Origin: JBFEYJ01 sp041563315
GTDB taxonomy: Bacteria; Pseudomonadota; Gammaproteobacteria; Thiohalomonadales; Thiohalomonadaceae
Assembly (NCBI GenBank): GCA_041563315.1
Contig: JBFFNE010000007.1
Location: 1-62,315 of the forward strand
Length of the DNA: 62,315 nucleotides
Direction: 5' to 3'
In this document: one piece after another, positions 1-8,836 of the stretch
Numbering within the stretch: the first letter of the stretch is position 1
Layout of the letters: the number at the start of each line of letters is the position of its first letter
Program-made: the position numbers and the translations under genes
The notes under the pieces: model-generated
The model's input: only the letters and a program-made list of their open reading frames with translations
Told to the model about the DNA's origin: nothing
The model's database searches: none

Positions 1-310
1 CCCCACCTTTCCAGATCCGGTTGTAGTCGGACTTGCCATGTAAATGGCGCACACCTTTTTTACCCGCTGCCACATTACCGATAAACAGTGACAGGGCGCG
101 CGGTAGCTCCTTTCCCTGATACTGCGCTAACAGAGCTCGCATCGCCTCCCAGCCGGTATCCTCGTTGCCATGTAGCAGTACCGAAACAAACAGCGGCTCG
201 GGGTGACGCCCCGGCAGATGGATCAAGGTCGGCCCGTCCAGCATTTCATGCAGCCGCTCAGCCGGCAGCGCCAACAGGCCATCAGGAATGGTGTTCAATT
301 CGCTAAGCAT
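1..310 (-). CDS. M14 zinc peptidase / AstE-aspartoacylase-like protein, 3' part cut by window edge
   Basis: Only the N-terminal 103 or so codons lie in the window; the gene runs off position 1. Reading from ATG at 310, the product begins MLSELNTIPDG and soon carries LLHGNEDTGWEAM, the His-x-x-Glu zinc-binding pattern of the M14 carboxypeptidase and succinylglutamate desuccinylase/aspartoacylase families, which remove acyl or amino-acid groups from amide-linked substrates. The second zinc ligand and the catalytic Glu would be outside the window. It lies 31 bases downstream of the GCS2 ligase gene on the same strand, so the two are probably co-transcribed. The substrate cannot be inferred. Confidence 0.75.
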   Translation of the reverse strand, partial: MLSELNTIPDGLLALPAERLHEMLDGPTLIHLPGRHPEPLFVSVLLHGNEDTGWEAMRALLAQYQGKELPRALSLFIGNVAAGKKGVRHLHGKSDYNRIWKGG

Positions 311-341
311 CGCTCTTCGAGTTTCCTCACATCAGGTTTGG

Positions 342-1775
342 TTACAGATCCCACTGGTGTACCGGCAGCCCGCTGTCCTGCCGCTCCAGATAGGCCGCCG
401 TCAGTGCGCTCGCGTCTGCTCCGTGCTTATCCCGCCAGGCCAGCTGCCAGGCTGCACCCGTCTGGCCACTCAACAGACGCTGTTCAATGAGCGACAGGTA
501 ATACTCCCCAGCCTCACGCTCGCAGCCGAGCCGCTGCAGCCCTTCTCTGGCCTGCGGGATGAGTTGCGCCAATAAATCACTAAGGCGCACATGACGCCCA
601 TCCAGCCAGGTGACATTCGCATTGAGGCCGTAACGGGCAGCCGCGTAAAAATTGTCCCGCGCCTGGGCAAAATCGAGCTGCTGCTCCGGAATTTCCGACT
701 GCTCGGCGAGGGCGTGCGTCAGACCGAAAAAGAGTGCAGCATTGGCGATGGTGTCCAGCACGCTCGGACCGGCCGGTAATACCCGGTGCTCGATACGTAG
801 GTGCGCAGTACCGTCCGCATCGAAACCCACCAGCGGCCGGTTCCAGCGCCAGATGGTGCCATTGTGCAGGCGCAGGTGACTGAAATTCTCCGCGGGTTCA
901 TCCAGCGCAGACGGCAGCAGCACCGGAAAGTGCTCCGCATTCTCCTGAAACACCTCCATCAGGCTGTGGCGAGCGTATCCACTACCAAAGGAGACACGCC
1001 GCAGTGGACCTGAGGCGGCACCGGCGATACCACCGGTGGCCACGGCCTGTTCAAATAATGGAATACGCGTCTCCTGCCACAGGCGCTTGCCGAACAACAA
1101 CGGTGAGTTGGCGCTTATGGCTACCATCGGCGCCGAGAGAATCTGCATTGCGTTGTAGTAGCGCACCGCTTTATCCTGCGCCACCTGAAGATGGATCTGG
1201 AACGATGTGGTGGCCGCCTCCAGCATCACATCACCATGCAATGCCTGCAAGTGCTGCTCGCCAACAATATCGAGCTCAAGCGGCTGGCCTTGACGCAAGC
1301 GCAAGACCTGCTCATTGAGCGCGCGATAACGGGTCAGATGCGACATATGCTCCAATGTCAGCATGCGCGGAGTGACTGTCGGCAGAATGCCGATCATCGC
1401 CAGATCGACACGGAGTTGCTGGGCCACCTGGCGGCAGCGTCCCCAATTGGCGGAGAGTTCCGCATGCATCCGCGCCAGGGCATCGCCGGCCAGCGGCAAA
1501 GGGGTACTGTTGAGCTCGATATTGAACTGTGAAAGTTCCGGGCTGTAGAGTGCGTTATTACCAAGCAGCGCAAGATAGCGTTCATTGATTGGCGCTGGCT
1601 GACCGGCACGGTCCACCAGCCACGCCTCCAGCTCGAATCCCCCTATCCCATGGTGCCAGGACAGGCGCTGCTTCTCGAAGTAACACCGCAGTAACGCCGT
1701 CTCTTCGGCCAGACGCTGCGCAAAGTGGACAAAATCCTGTTTGTGAAAGCGCCCGCCACTGATCTCCTGTCCCAT
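342..1775 (-). CDS. GCS2-family glutamate-cysteine-ligase-like enzyme
   Basis: A 477-residue protein of the carboxylate-amine ligase superfamily that includes GCS2 glutamate-cysteine ligases. GFELEAWLVD near residue 48 matches the family's nucleotide/metal signature, FNIELNSTP near residue 85 is the second acidic strand, and LEAATTSFQIHLQV is the substrate-cleft strand. The start at 1775 is chosen because AGGAGG precedes it at normal spacing; the reading frame is open further upstream but that part overlaps murU. Whether cysteine is the real acceptor is not shown by sequence, and the coupling to an M14 hydrolase gene downstream suggests another gamma-glutamyl-type amide is possible (inference). 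Confidence 0.75.
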   Translation of the reverse strand: MGQEISGGRFHKQDFVHFAQRLAEETALLRCYFEKQRLSWHHGIGGFELEAWLVDRAGQPAPINERYLALLGNNALYSPELSQFNIELNSTPLPLAGDALARMHAELSANWGRCRQVAQQLRVDLAMIGILPTVTPRMLTLEHMSHLTRYRALNEQVLRLRQGQPLELDIVGEQHLQALHGDVMLEAATTSFQIHLQVAQDKAVRYYNAMQILSAPMVAISANSPLLFGKRLWQETRIPLFEQAVATGGIAGAASGPLRRVSFGSGYARHSLMEVFQENAEHFPVLLPSALDEPAENFSHLRLHNGTIWRWNRPLVGFDADGTAHLRIEHRVLPAGPSVLDTIANAALFFGLTHALAEQSEIPEQQLDFAQARDNFYAAARYGLNANVTWLDGRHVRLSDLLAQLIPQAREGLQRLGCEREAGEYYLSLIEQRLLSGQTGAAWQLAWRDKHGADASALTAAYLERQDSGLPVHQWDL

Positions 1776-1801
1776 AAGGCCCTCCTTGAGGGCACCCTGC
1801 C

Positions 1802-2464
1802 TCAATAGGCTTGCAGCAATTGGTCCAGTTGCCGCAGCCGTTCGGGCGTTCCGATATCGAACCAACGCCCCCGATAATGTTCACCACCGACCAGCCCCAG
1901 GGCCATCGCCCGGCGTAACAACGGTGCCAGCGCAAAGGCCCCAGCCTCGCAGCCGGCAAACAGTTGCGGGTGGTAGACGCCGATACCGGAAAAGGTCAGC
2001 CGCGCTCCTTTCTTATCATGGACCTTTCCGTGCTCCAGGACAAAGTCTCCCTGAGGATGCTGCGGCGGATTGTCCACCAGTACCAGATGCGCATGCGCCA
2101 CGTCCCGCCGCAACAGCCGCTCATAGGGATAGTCACACCAGACATCGCCATTGATCACCAGAAAAGGCCCCTCCCCCAGCAACGGCAGTGCCCTGAAGAT
2201 CCCTCCGCCGGTCTCCAGCGCCTGCCCCTCTGCCGAGTAAGCGATACGCACCCCATAACGGCGGCCGTCACCCAGGACCTGTTCAATCTGCTCGCCGAGA
2301 TGTGCGTGGTTGATGACGATGTCATGGAAACCCGCATCAGCCAGTGCCTCCAGATGGTATTCGATCAACCGTTTGCCTCCAGCCTTGAGCAGGGGTTTGG
2401 GGGTGGTGTCAGTCAGGGGACGCATCCGCTCCCCCCTGCCGGCAGCCAGGATCATTGCTTTCAT
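1802..2464 (-). CDS. murU: N-acetylmuramate 1-phosphate uridylyltransferase
   Basis: A 220-residue nucleotidyltransferase that makes UDP-MurNAc from MurNAc-1-phosphate in the peptidoglycan recycling route that bypasses de novo synthesis and fosfomycin-sensitive MurA. The N-terminus MKAMILAAGRGERMRPLT is the GxGxR nucleotide loop, followed by PKPLL and GGGIFRALPLLG; FLVINGDVW holds the metal-binding Asp. Length is typical of MurU. Its partner kinase AmgK is encoded about 750 bases upstream on the same strand, with a Sel1 gene on the other strand between them; in Pseudomonas the two are adjacent. A generic sugar nucleotidyltransferase is the alternative, made less likely by this neighbour. Confidence 0.85.
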   Translation of the reverse strand: MKAMILAAGRGERMRPLTDTTPKPLLKAGGKRLIEYHLEALADAGFHDIVINHAHLGEQIEQVLGDGRRYGVRIAYSAEGQALETGGGIFRALPLLGEGPFLVINGDVWCDYPYERLLRRDVAHAHLVLVDNPPQHPQGDFVLEHGKVHDKKGARLTFSGIGVYHPQLFAGCEAGAFALAPLLRRAMALGLVGGEHYRGRWFDIGTPERLRQLDQLLQAY

Positions 2465-2726
2465 ACTTTACTCCACACTCAGTCGCTATTGGCCCTACTG
2501 CTCGCCACCCGTTGTACCAGGCCCGAACGCTGACGGGCCGTGCCCATTATTCCGAAAACAGCACCCGCATCACAACCGCCGGCATCCATATTGTCTCCAG
2601 CACCGGCAAAGCGCACTGTCCACCTTGAAATCACACCTGCCGCCCTCCATCTGCATGGATAGCTATGCACGCACATACCCGAAGCGGCAGCAAGCGACAC
2701 TTTCCCGGGATTTTCAGGAGCAAACC

Positions 2727-3167
2727 ATGAACAACGCCACCAGCAACAATGATATGGATCTGGGCAGCGGCATCGCCGCGTTCGAGGGCAAGCATTTCGC
2801 TACCGCAATGCAACTGCTCTCCCCGCTGGCCGAAGAGGGCAATGTCGAGGCGCAATACCGTGTCGCCATCATGTACCAGAATGGCCTGCTCGGCAGCCAG
2901 AACCTCCCCCAAGCGCTCAAATTCATGCGTGCCGCGGCCGATCAGGGTCACGCCCTGGCGCAACACGGCATGGGCTTTATGTATCTCGAAGGCGAGGGCG
3001 TAGAGAAGAATGCCATGGAAGCAAAGAAGTGGTTTGAACTGGCGGCAGCCCAGGGGCTGGTCGGCTCACTAACCACCCTCGGCATGATGTACCAGGAGGG
3101 TAACGGCGTGGAAAAGGACGAAGAGAAAGCCAAGGAGTACTACCAGCAGGCCGGATTCGACATGTAG
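2727..3167 (+). CDS. Sel1-repeat (TPR-like) protein
   Basis: A 146-residue cytoplasmic protein (no signal peptide seen from this start) made of about three Sel1 repeats: EAQYRVAIMYQNG, ALAQHGMGFMYLEGEGV and GSLTTLGMMYQEGNGV, each followed by an A-x-x-(W/Y)-(F/Y) helix. Sel1 repeats fold as alpha-alpha solenoids used for protein binding. ATG 2727 is preceded by CAGGAG at 7 bases; the frame is open upstream but without a comparable ribosome site. The gene sits alone on the plus strand between murU and amgK and is convergent with amgK. No enzymatic motif is present; the partner is unknown. Confidence 0.85.
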   Translation: MNNATSNNDMDLGSGIAAFEGKHFATAMQLLSPLAEEGNVEAQYRVAIMYQNGLLGSQNLPQALKFMRAAADQGHALAQHGMGFMYLEGEGVEKNAMEAKKWFELAAAQGLVGSLTTLGMMYQEGNGVEKDEEKAKEYYQQAGFDM

Positions 3168-3170
3168 TAC

Positions 3171-3192
3171 GAATCGCGACCGGGACGGTCGC
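3171..3192. repeat. REP-like fragment between convergent genes
   Basis: AATCGCGACCGGGACGGTCGC just after the Sel1 stop forms a short hairpin (GCGACC/GGTCGC) and shares AATCGCGACCGGGA with the element at 9831-9860. It appears to be a half-unit of the dispersed REP-like family of this window, here between the convergent Sel1 and amgK genes. Confidence 0.5.
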
Positions 3193-3212
3193 CTGCGCAC
3201 CATTAAGTCTTG

Positions 3213-4199
3213 TTATCCGCCCAGATGCGGCAATACCCGCTCCTCCAGCAACCGCTTGAAAGGCCCCAGTTCAGGGTAATGGCCGCAGACCTCCGCCACA
3301 TACCCCAGGGTTCGAGGGATGTCATCAAGGTAACCCGGCTTGCCGTCGCGGTGGTTGAGGCGGGAAAAGATGCCGGTGGCCTTGAGGTGGCGCTGCACTC
3401 CCATTAGGTCGAACCAGCGCAGGAAACGTTCCTCCTGTGGGCCGTGCAGGATACCGTGGTCGATGGCAATATCATGATATCCCAGCGCCCACTGCTCAAC
3501 CCGCTCCCGCGGCCAGTTGATATAGCAGTCACGCAACAGGGAGACCAGATCGTAAGTCACCGGTCCATGTACCGCATCCTGAAAATCGAGAATCCCGGGG
3601 TTGTGGGCGCTGACCATCAGGTTGCGTGAATGGTAATCGCGGTGCACGCTCACTTGCGGCTGGTCGAGGGCATTATCTACCAGCAGGGAGAAGACCTCAT
3701 CCAGCACCACCTGTTCGTTTTGTCCCGGTGTCAGACCGAGATGCGTGCCCAAATACCAGTCTCGAAAGAGTTCCATCTCGCGACGCAGCAACGATTCATC
3801 GTAACGCGGCAATCTGTCGGCACCAGGACCTCGGGTCTGCAATACCGCCAGCGCTCCCATGGCATCCCCGTAGAGCATCTCTACCGTATCTGCGTTCAGC
3901 ACCGACAGGTATTGTTGTGACCCCAGATCGCTCAATAGAAGGAATCCCTGTTCCAGATCCTCCGCCAGGATTTCAGGCACATTGAGACCGATAGCGTGCA
4001 ACTGTTTCCCGATACGGACAAAAGGACGACTGTCCTCCTTGTCAGGCGGCGCATCCATCACGATTCGACTCTCGCCGTCAAAACCAACACGAAAATAACG
4101 GCGAAAACTGGCATCGGATGAGGCCGGGGCAATCTCATAAGCTGGCAAGCCCAGCGTTTTGGTCAACCAGTGGTTGAGCTGCTCAAGGCGAAGTGGCAC
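3213..4199 (-). CDS. amgK: N-acetylmuramate/N-acetylglucosamine anomeric kinase
   Basis: A 328-residue aminoglycoside-phosphotransferase-fold kinase. VHRDYHSRNLM is the catalytic loop HxDxxxxN and ILDFQDAVHGP holds the metal-binding Asp. AmgK phosphorylates MurNAc (or GlcNAc) at the anomeric position so that MurU can form UDP-MurNAc. The length, the presence of murU nearby and the position upstream of a divergent lptD reproduce the Pseudomonas arrangement. A generic APH-fold kinase would be the alternative without that context. Confidence 0.87.
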   Translation of the reverse strand: MPLRLEQLNHWLTKTLGLPAYEIAPASSDASFRRYFRVGFDGESRIVMDAPPDKEDSRPFVRIGKQLHAIGLNVPEILAEDLEQGFLLLSDLGSQQYLSVLNADTVEMLYGDAMGALAVLQTRGPGADRLPRYDESLLRREMELFRDWYLGTHLGLTPGQNEQVVLDEVFSLLVDNALDQPQVSVHRDYHSRNLMVSAHNPGILDFQDAVHGPVTYDLVSLLRDCYINWPRERVEQWALGYHDIAIDHGILHGPQEERFLRWFDLMGVQRHLKATGIFSRLNHRDGKPGYLDDIPRTLGYVAEVCGHYPELGPFKRLLEERVLPHLGG

Positions 4200-4283
4200 G
4201 AATAGATCCCTGCACTGGAGAAAACGGGAAGGATATCCCGGGAGGGCGATTAACTACAAATGGAGCGGAATAAAGTCAATAAA

Positions 4284-4335
4284 GCCGGAAGCCGAAGAAG
4301 AATATCCTTGCAAGATACTTCCATCCGCTTCCGGC
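4284..4335 (-). terminator. possible terminator of the 4343-5068 gene
   Basis: A perfect 9-base inverted repeat GCCGGAAGC (4284-4292) / GCTTCCGGC (4327-4335) with a 34-base loop lies directly downstream of the minus-strand envelope gene. On the minus strand the second arm is followed by TTTATT. The long loop makes it a weak intrinsic terminator at best. Confidence 0.35.
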
Positions 4336-4342
4336 TCGAAGT

Positions 4343-5068
4343 TTAGAAACGCAAGCCGAACTTGCCGCTGACAGTCTGGGCACCACCGGTGTCATCGACC
4401 TCGAAATCGAAGTTCATCAGACCAAGATTCATATTAACACCCACATAATATTTGTTCTGGGTGAACTCCTCATCCTGAAGCTGGCCGAATAGCCCAGGCA
4501 CATTGGCTGCACTGGTCACCCAGTTCTGACCGACGCCACCGTAGGGAGTGAACATCACAAAGCCCTTGGAAATAGTCAGCTCTACACCCGTGGTGGAGAA
4601 GTCAAGCTGGTCAACACCACTCATCTTGCTATAGGTCCCGCGAACCGCCACGGCGGGAAGCGCCACCCCACCCTCGACGATGGCATAACGCACCTCCATG
4701 CCAGTCAGGCTGATATTGCTGTCGGGTACGGCCGAATACATCAGGCCCACATCCAGATTAAACGGCAGCCCTTTGTGCGCATGCAACTTCGGGATAACCA
4801 GGCTACCTGCACCACAATTGCCACAGGCAGCATTGAAAGCATCCTTGTACTGCAATGAGGTGGAACTGACCTCGACCCCAATATCGAAACCGAGAATACC
4901 GAGCGGCTCACCGGGGGAGACCGCCTTATAGCTCAATGAAGAGCCCAGATCCTCGGAAAGCTTCCTGAAATTATCCTGGGCCAGCTGATTAATGCTGTCG
5001 AGGTCATTTGCTGCCTGGGCACCTCCGGCCAGTGCCAGCAGCACCCCCATCGCTATTGCTTTTTTCAT
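4343..5068 (-). CDS. exported, probably outer-membrane beta-barrel protein, family not identified
   Basis: A 241-residue protein with a clear signal peptide (MKKAIAMGVLLALAGGAQA, cleavage after AQA). The mature part alternates short hydrophobic strands (LNLGLMNFDFEVDD) and ends SGKFGLRF with a C-terminal Phe, as expected of outer-membrane barrels inserted by Bam. A CGNCG motif lies near residue 80. Two ATGs in tandem (5071, 5068) follow GGAGAG; the second has better spacing. An upstream in-frame ATG at 5113 is rejected because it overlaps the proposed -10 hexamer. It lies between amgK and lptD. Confidence 0.7.
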   Translation of the reverse strand: MKKAIAMGVLLALAGGAQAANDLDSINQLAQDNFRKLSEDLGSSLSYKAVSPGEPLGILGFDIGVEVSSTSLQYKDAFNAACGNCGAGSLVIPKLHAHKGLPFNLDVGLMYSAVPDSNISLTGMEVRYAIVEGGVALPAVAVRGTYSKMSGVDQLDFSTTGVELTISKGFVMFTPYGGVGQNWVTSAANVPGLFGQLQDEEFTQNKYYVGVNMNLGLMNFDFEVDDTGGAQTVSGKFGLRF

Positions 5069-5111
5069 CATTATCTCTCCACCATCGCCTGAAATTTGAT
5101 TAACCAGCGGC

Positions 5112-5139
5112 ATTATGCCAGAAAATCCTGCTATACAAA
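5112..5139 (-). promoter_or_regulatory. candidate sigma70 promoter of the 5068 gene
   Basis: On the minus strand TTTGTA (or TTGTAT) is followed after 16 (15) bases by CATAAT at 5117-5112. Transcription would start near 5104 and leave a leader of about 35 bases containing the GGAGAG ribosome site. The match to consensus is moderate. Confidence 0.4.
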
Positions 5140-5276
5140 CGGGATAGTCATCTCATTTTGTTTGTAGTACACCAATGGATAGAGGAAATGCAAGAAGAAA
5201 ACATGCCCACAGCAATATTGTTTGAAGGTAGAGTCAATCTGTGCGATTTTAACGGGTTTTCGAGCCTAGGCCGGTT

Positions 5277-7514
5277 GTGAATCGAGTGGACCGTATACTA
5301 CACGCCTCCCTTACCCCCTCTTTGCTGCTCATGGCCACCCTGGCCGGGGTGGCTTACGGGGCCGGGAACAACGACGCCCCCCCCACTCGGCAGGGCGAAG
5401 TGGTTTACTCCCCTTGGGCGCTGTGTCCGCCGATCATTCCCTCTATCCCTGCCGAGCTGGCTCCCGGCCAGCAACCCCGTGGAGTGACCCAGGTGATCGC
5501 CGACGAGGCCCTTGCCGAGGACCCGTTCCGCACTCTGCTACGCGGCAACGTCGTTATCCAGCGCGACGAGATCATTCTGCAGGGCCTGGAAGCGGAGTAT
5601 GAACGCGATCAGGATAGTCTGATACTGCGAAACGAAGTGGTCTATCACACCGATGCGGTGACGATTCGGGGCGACAGCGCTCAGGTCTTTCTCGGCACCA
5701 ATAGCGGTGAAATCATTAATGCCCGCTTTCTCTTCCCGGAGATCCACGCCTTCGGCGCAGCGGGGCGCATCAGCTTTCAGGGTGTAGAGCACGTCAGCCT
5801 GGAAAAGGTCCGCTACACCACCTGCCCACCGGAAAAGGAGGACTGGCTACTGCGTGCTCGCAACCTGAATCTGGATCAGGAGAGCAATACTGGCGAAGCC
5901 TGGCATGCGGTACTCTCGTTCAAAGGCGTCCCTTTCCTCTACTCGCCTTACCTGAATTTCCCCTTGCAAGGACGCAAGAGCGGCCTTCTGCCACCCACCT
6001 TCGGCACATCGGAGAAAAACGGCACCGACATCCGTCTTCCCATTTACTGGAATATTGCCCCCAATCAGGACGCCACTGTTACCCCTCGCAACCTCAGCGC
6101 ACGCGGCCGCATGCTGCAAACCGAATACCGCTTTCTTGGTGAAAACAGCAGCGGTCAGCTCAACGGTGACTTTCTCAGTAATGACAAAATCTACGGTGAT
6201 AACCGCTCCTACTATTTCACCCGATTTCGCACCAGCCCGTGGGTAGGCTGGAATAGCGAGCTGCTTTATCAGGAAGTCTCGGATGAGTCCTATTTCGACG
6301 ACCTGGGCGGCACTCAGGAGAGTACCAGCCAAACCCACCTGGAGCGCCACTTCAATCTGAGTTACAGCGATCCCTACTGGCGCTTCATCGGCAGGGCACA
6401 GGGTTACCAGGCATTGACCGGTACCGAACCTTACCGGCGTTTACCCCAGCTCAGCCTTTCCGGTCAGAGTCTACGACGCATCAACCGCCCCCAGTTGGCA
6501 CTGGAGACCGAGGCGGTCCGCTTTCAGCACGACGTCCTGGCGCCCACCGGCAACCGTTTTGACATCAAGCCGTCGCTCAGCCTCCCACTGGAAGGCGCCG
6601 CCTGGTACTTCACCCCGAAAATTGCATGGCGCCACACCCAGTACCAGTTACAAGCCAATCCCGGTGGTGAGCACCTGATCCGCTCACTGCCGCTCGGTAG
6701 CCTCGACGGCGGCCTGTTTTTCGAACGCGAGCTAAGTCTGGCCAATACACCCTACCGGCAGACACTGGAGCCACGCCTCTATTACCTCCATGTCCCGTAT
6801 CGGGATCAGAGCGCACTGCCGCTGTTTGACACCACGCTCAGCGACTTCAGCTTCAGCCAGATGTTCCGCGACAACCGTTTTAACGGTGTTGACCGTCAGG
6901 GTGATGCCCGGCAACTCACCATCGCATTGACCAGCCGCTTTATCGAAAGTGCCGGTGAGAACGAACACTTCAGTGCCGCCATTGGCCAGATCCACTATTT
7001 CCAGGACCGTGAGGTGACGCTGTTCCCCACCGATAGCGCTGAGGCCACACGCAGTTCAGACCTGATTGGCGAGTTGAGCGCCAGTCCAATCCGGAGTCTC
7101 AACCTCAGCGTCACCGAGCAATGGAATCCCCACGAGGAGCATGCCGAACGGCTTGGGGCACGGCTGCGCTACTCGCCGGACGAGAGGCGGGTACTGGGCC
7201 TGAGCTACCGTTACCATCGCGCCACCTTGCAGCGCCAAGCCGATGCCGTCCTGCTTTGGCCACTGGCCCGCCAGTGGCGCTTTACCGGCCGGTGGCAGTA
7301 CGACCTGGAAAACGAAAAATCTCTGGATGCTATTGGCGGCCTCGAATATGAAAGCTGCTGCTGGATTGCCCGCCTCATTTCCCGAGTCAGTCGCACCACC
7401 ATCGATGAGGAACTTAACCACAGCGTCATTGTCAATCTTGAACTCAAAGGCCTGGCCACCGTCGGCAAGCGTCTCGAAGACACCCTCGGACGTGGTATCC
7501 TAGGCACCAATTAA
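5277..7514 (+). CDS. lptD: LPS assembly outer-membrane protein LptD
   Basis: A 745-residue outer-membrane protein that, with the lipoprotein LptE, inserts lipopolysaccharide into the outer leaflet. It has a signal peptide (ending VAYGAG), an OstA-type periplasmic jellyroll (about 65-180) and a long beta-barrel C-terminal part. The disulfide cysteines of the family are visible: ALCPP near residue 48, RYTTCPP near 183, and the adjacent pair ESCCW about 50 residues from the end. The start is GTG 5277; no strong ribosome site precedes it. First gene of the lptD-surA-pdxA-rsmA series. Confidence 0.95.
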   Translation: MNRVDRILHASLTPSLLLMATLAGVAYGAGNNDAPPTRQGEVVYSPWALCPPIIPSIPAELAPGQQPRGVTQVIADEALAEDPFRTLLRGNVVIQRDEIILQGLEAEYERDQDSLILRNEVVYHTDAVTIRGDSAQVFLGTNSGEIINARFLFPEIHAFGAAGRISFQGVEHVSLEKVRYTTCPPEKEDWLLRARNLNLDQESNTGEAWHAVLSFKGVPFLYSPYLNFPLQGRKSGLLPPTFGTSEKNGTDIRLPIYWNIAPNQDATVTPRNLSARGRMLQTEYRFLGENSSGQLNGDFLSNDKIYGDNRSYYFTRFRTSPWVGWNSELLYQEVSDESYFDDLGGTQESTSQTHLERHFNLSYSDPYWRFIGRAQGYQALTGTEPYRRLPQLSLSGQSLRRINRPQLALETEAVRFQHDVLAPTGNRFDIKPSLSLPLEGAAWYFTPKIAWRHTQYQLQANPGGEHLIRSLPLGSLDGGLFFERELSLANTPYRQTLEPRLYYLHVPYRDQSALPLFDTTLSDFSFSQMFRDNRFNGVDRQGDARQLTIALTSRFIESAGENEHFSAAIGQIHYFQDREVTLFPTDSAEATRSSDLIGELSASPIRSLNLSVTEQWNPHEEHAERLGARLRYSPDERRVLGLSYRYHRATLQRQADAVLLWPLARQWRFTGRWQYDLENEKSLDAIGGLEYESCCWIARLISRVSRTTIDEELNHSVIVNLELKGLATVGKRLEDTLGRGILGTN

Positions 7515-7539
7515 ACACCTATCGGCCAAAGACACTCCC

Positions 7540-8820
7540 ATGCGACAGACTTTCTTGCTTTCCCTGCTGTTACTGTTATCCACCTCTCTTTCCGCGGCGG
7601 TTCAGGAGCTCAATGGCATTGCTGCCGTGGTTGATGACGACGTCATCACCTGGAGTGAGCTGAACCAGCGGGTAGAGAGCATCACCAAGCAGCTGGCACA
7701 AAGAAACACGCCCCTTCCGCCACACAGTATTCTCGAACGCCAGGTCCTCGAGCGGCTCATTATCGAACAGATACAGCTCAAACGCTCTGAGCAGGCCGGC
7801 ATCCAGGTCGACGACGAGAGCCTCAATCAGGTCATTGCAAATATCGCAAGGGAGAACAGGATGAGCCTGGATGAATTTCGCAATACGCTGGCCCGGGATG
7901 GCATCAGCTTCGCCTTCTTCCGCGAGCAGATCCGTAACGAGATTACCATCACTCGCCTTCGCACCAGCCAGGTCGACAACCGGGTCACCGTCACCCCACA
8001 GGAGGTCGACACCTTCCTCGATACACAGAAAGATCAACTGCAACGCAACAGTGAATTTCGCCTCTTTCATATCCTGATCGCCGTGCCCGGTAACGCTTCA
8101 CCGGAAGAGATTCAAACGGCCCGCACCAAGGGCGAGCAAGTCCTCGCCGAACTGAAGCAGGGCGCCGATTTCCAGCAGATGGCGGTATCCTACTCCAAAG
8201 GACAACAGGCGCTGGAAGGCGGCGATCTCGGTTGGCGTCGTGCCGCCCAATTACCGACCCTGTTCGCCGAAGTGGTGCTAGACATGCAACCTGGGCAGAT
8301 CAGCGACCTTATCCGCAGCACCAGCGGATTCCATATCCTCAAGCTGACGCAAAAGCGCGGCCAGGAGCGACATATTATCCGCCAGGTCAACGCCCGCCAC
8401 ATCCTGCTCAAGAGCAACCCGCTGGTTTCCGATGCGGAGGCCCGTAATCGGCTAAGTCGGCTGCGCGAACGTATCCTCGGCGGCGCGGATTTCGCCGATC
8501 TGGCTCGAGCCCACTCTGACGATCCCGGCTCCGCCGTCAAGGGTGGCGAGTTGGGTTGGGCCGATCCCGGCATCTACGTGAAAGAGTTCCAGGACGCGCT
8601 GAAGAACACGTCTGTTGGCGATATCAGTCAGCCATTCAAGAGCCAGTTCGGCTGGCACATCATGCAGGTGCAGGGCTGGCGCGATTACGACAACACGGAA
8701 GAGGCGCTGCGCAACCAGGCATTCCAGGCGCTGCGTCAACGTCGCATCGAAGAAGAGACACAGGACTGGCTGCGCCGCCTGCGCGACGAGGCGTATGTCG
8801 AATACCGTCTTGGGGAGTAA
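7540..8820 (+). CDS. surA: periplasmic chaperone and peptidyl-prolyl isomerase SurA
   Basis: A 426-residue protein with signal peptide MRQTFLLSLLLLLSTSLSAA, an N-terminal SurA helical chaperone domain (about 20-170) and two parvulin PpiC domains: one from about 173 (FRLFHILIAVPG...GGDLGWRRAAQLP) and one from about 284 (VNARHILLKSNPL...GGELGWADPG). SurA escorts unfolded outer-membrane proteins, LptD among them, to the Bam complex. It starts 25 bases after lptD stops, in agreement with one operon. Confidence 0.95.
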   Translation: MRQTFLLSLLLLLSTSLSAAVQELNGIAAVVDDDVITWSELNQRVESITKQLAQRNTPLPPHSILERQVLERLIIEQIQLKRSEQAGIQVDDESLNQVIANIARENRMSLDEFRNTLARDGISFAFFREQIRNEITITRLRTSQVDNRVTVTPQEVDTFLDTQKDQLQRNSEFRLFHILIAVPGNASPEEIQTARTKGEQVLAELKQGADFQQMAVSYSKGQQALEGGDLGWRRAAQLPTLFAEVVLDMQPGQISDLIRSTSGFHILKLTQKRGQERHIIRQVNARHILLKSNPLVSDAEARNRLSRLRERILGGADFADLARAHSDDPGSAVKGGELGWADPGIYVKEFQDALKNTSVGDISQPFKSQFGWHIMQVQGWRDYDNTEEALRNQAFQALRQRRIEEETQDWLRRLRDEAYVEYRLGE

Positions 8821-8836
8821 CCCCCCCGGCCGGATC

